Assembly (NCBI GenBank): GCA_023375675.1
Contig: JALQBC010000026.1
Coordinates: 537,403 to 601,402, forward strand
DNA from: Cytospora piceicola
Taxonomy: Eukaryota > Ascomycota > Sordariomycetes > Diaporthales > Cytosporaceae
DNA: 64,000 bases
Reading direction: 5' to 3'
Part shown: positions 63,937-64,000 of the stretch, in pieces
Layout: each line of letters opens with the position of its first letter
How positions within the stretch are numbered: position 1 is the first letter of the stretch
Notes under the pieces: generated by a model
Told to the model about the DNA's origin: nothing
The model's database searches: none
The model's input: the letters and a program-made list of their open reading frames with translations, nothing else
Program-made: the position numbers and the translations under genes

Positions 63937-64000
<64 letters not shown>
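63926..64000 (+). repeat. TAAG tetranucleotide array, open at window end
   Basis: Nearly pure TAAG from 63928 to the last base. By analogy with 3783-4352 a fold-back element may follow outside the window. Confidence 0.95.

Overview
The window looks like repeat-derived heterochromatin of a filamentous ascomycete with a history of repeat-induced point mutation (RIP). By eye about one base in five is G or C. CA and TG are almost absent over most of the 64 kb while TA is everywhere and CG survives. That is the footprint of C-to-T change at CpA on both strands. ATG is therefore rare, coding strands are full of TAA/TAG where CAA, CAG or TGG is expected, and no intact host gene was found. I cannot name the species.

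Layout, left to right. 1-3657: 5' part of a minus-strand Gypsy element (Gypsy-A copy 1). 3658-4680: part of a ~207-bp repeat unit, a TAAG-type microsatellite, a 460-bp fold-back element and a CTTA-type microsatellite. 4686-23927: Gypsy-B on the plus strand, 208-bp LTRs and CTTAC target duplication, split in its protease region by a 12.2-kb LTR element (LTR-K, 7187-19396, duplication TTACT). 23928-25566: microsatellite, inverted and direct copies of the 207-bp unit with a 350-bp 'head', and half a fold-back arm. 25567-26552 plus 34553-39308: a K-like LTR fragment and Copia-1 on the plus strand, interrupted by the complete Gypsy-A copy 2 (26553-34547, duplication AACCG). 39309-46121: Copia-2 on the minus strand (193-bp LTRs, duplication CTTAT). 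46143-63151: Gypsy-A copy 3, split by a 9.2-kb hAT transposon (48611-57789, 8-bp duplication CTAATAAA). 63151-64000: head, tandem 207-bp units and the start of another TAAG array.

The families were recognised from decayed protein motifs: a Gag zinc knuckle, YxDD reverse transcriptase boxes, Copia integrase and RNase H, and hAT transposase including its C-terminal dimerisation region. Target duplications give an order of insertion: Gypsy-B into the microsatellite, then LTR-K into Gypsy-B; Gypsy-A copy 2 into Copia-1; Copia-2 into the tail of Copia-1 or flanking DNA; hAT into Gypsy-A copy 3.

The least expected content is inside the hAT. About 1 kb (51440-52480) has escaped most RIP. It holds a minus-strand reading frame with a C2H2-like zinc finger and a convincing spliceosomal intron, between two long trinucleotide arrays of opposite orientation. 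It may be captured cargo. The second structure worth attention is the palindromic composite of 207-bp units, microsatellites and fold-back element, which recurs three times.
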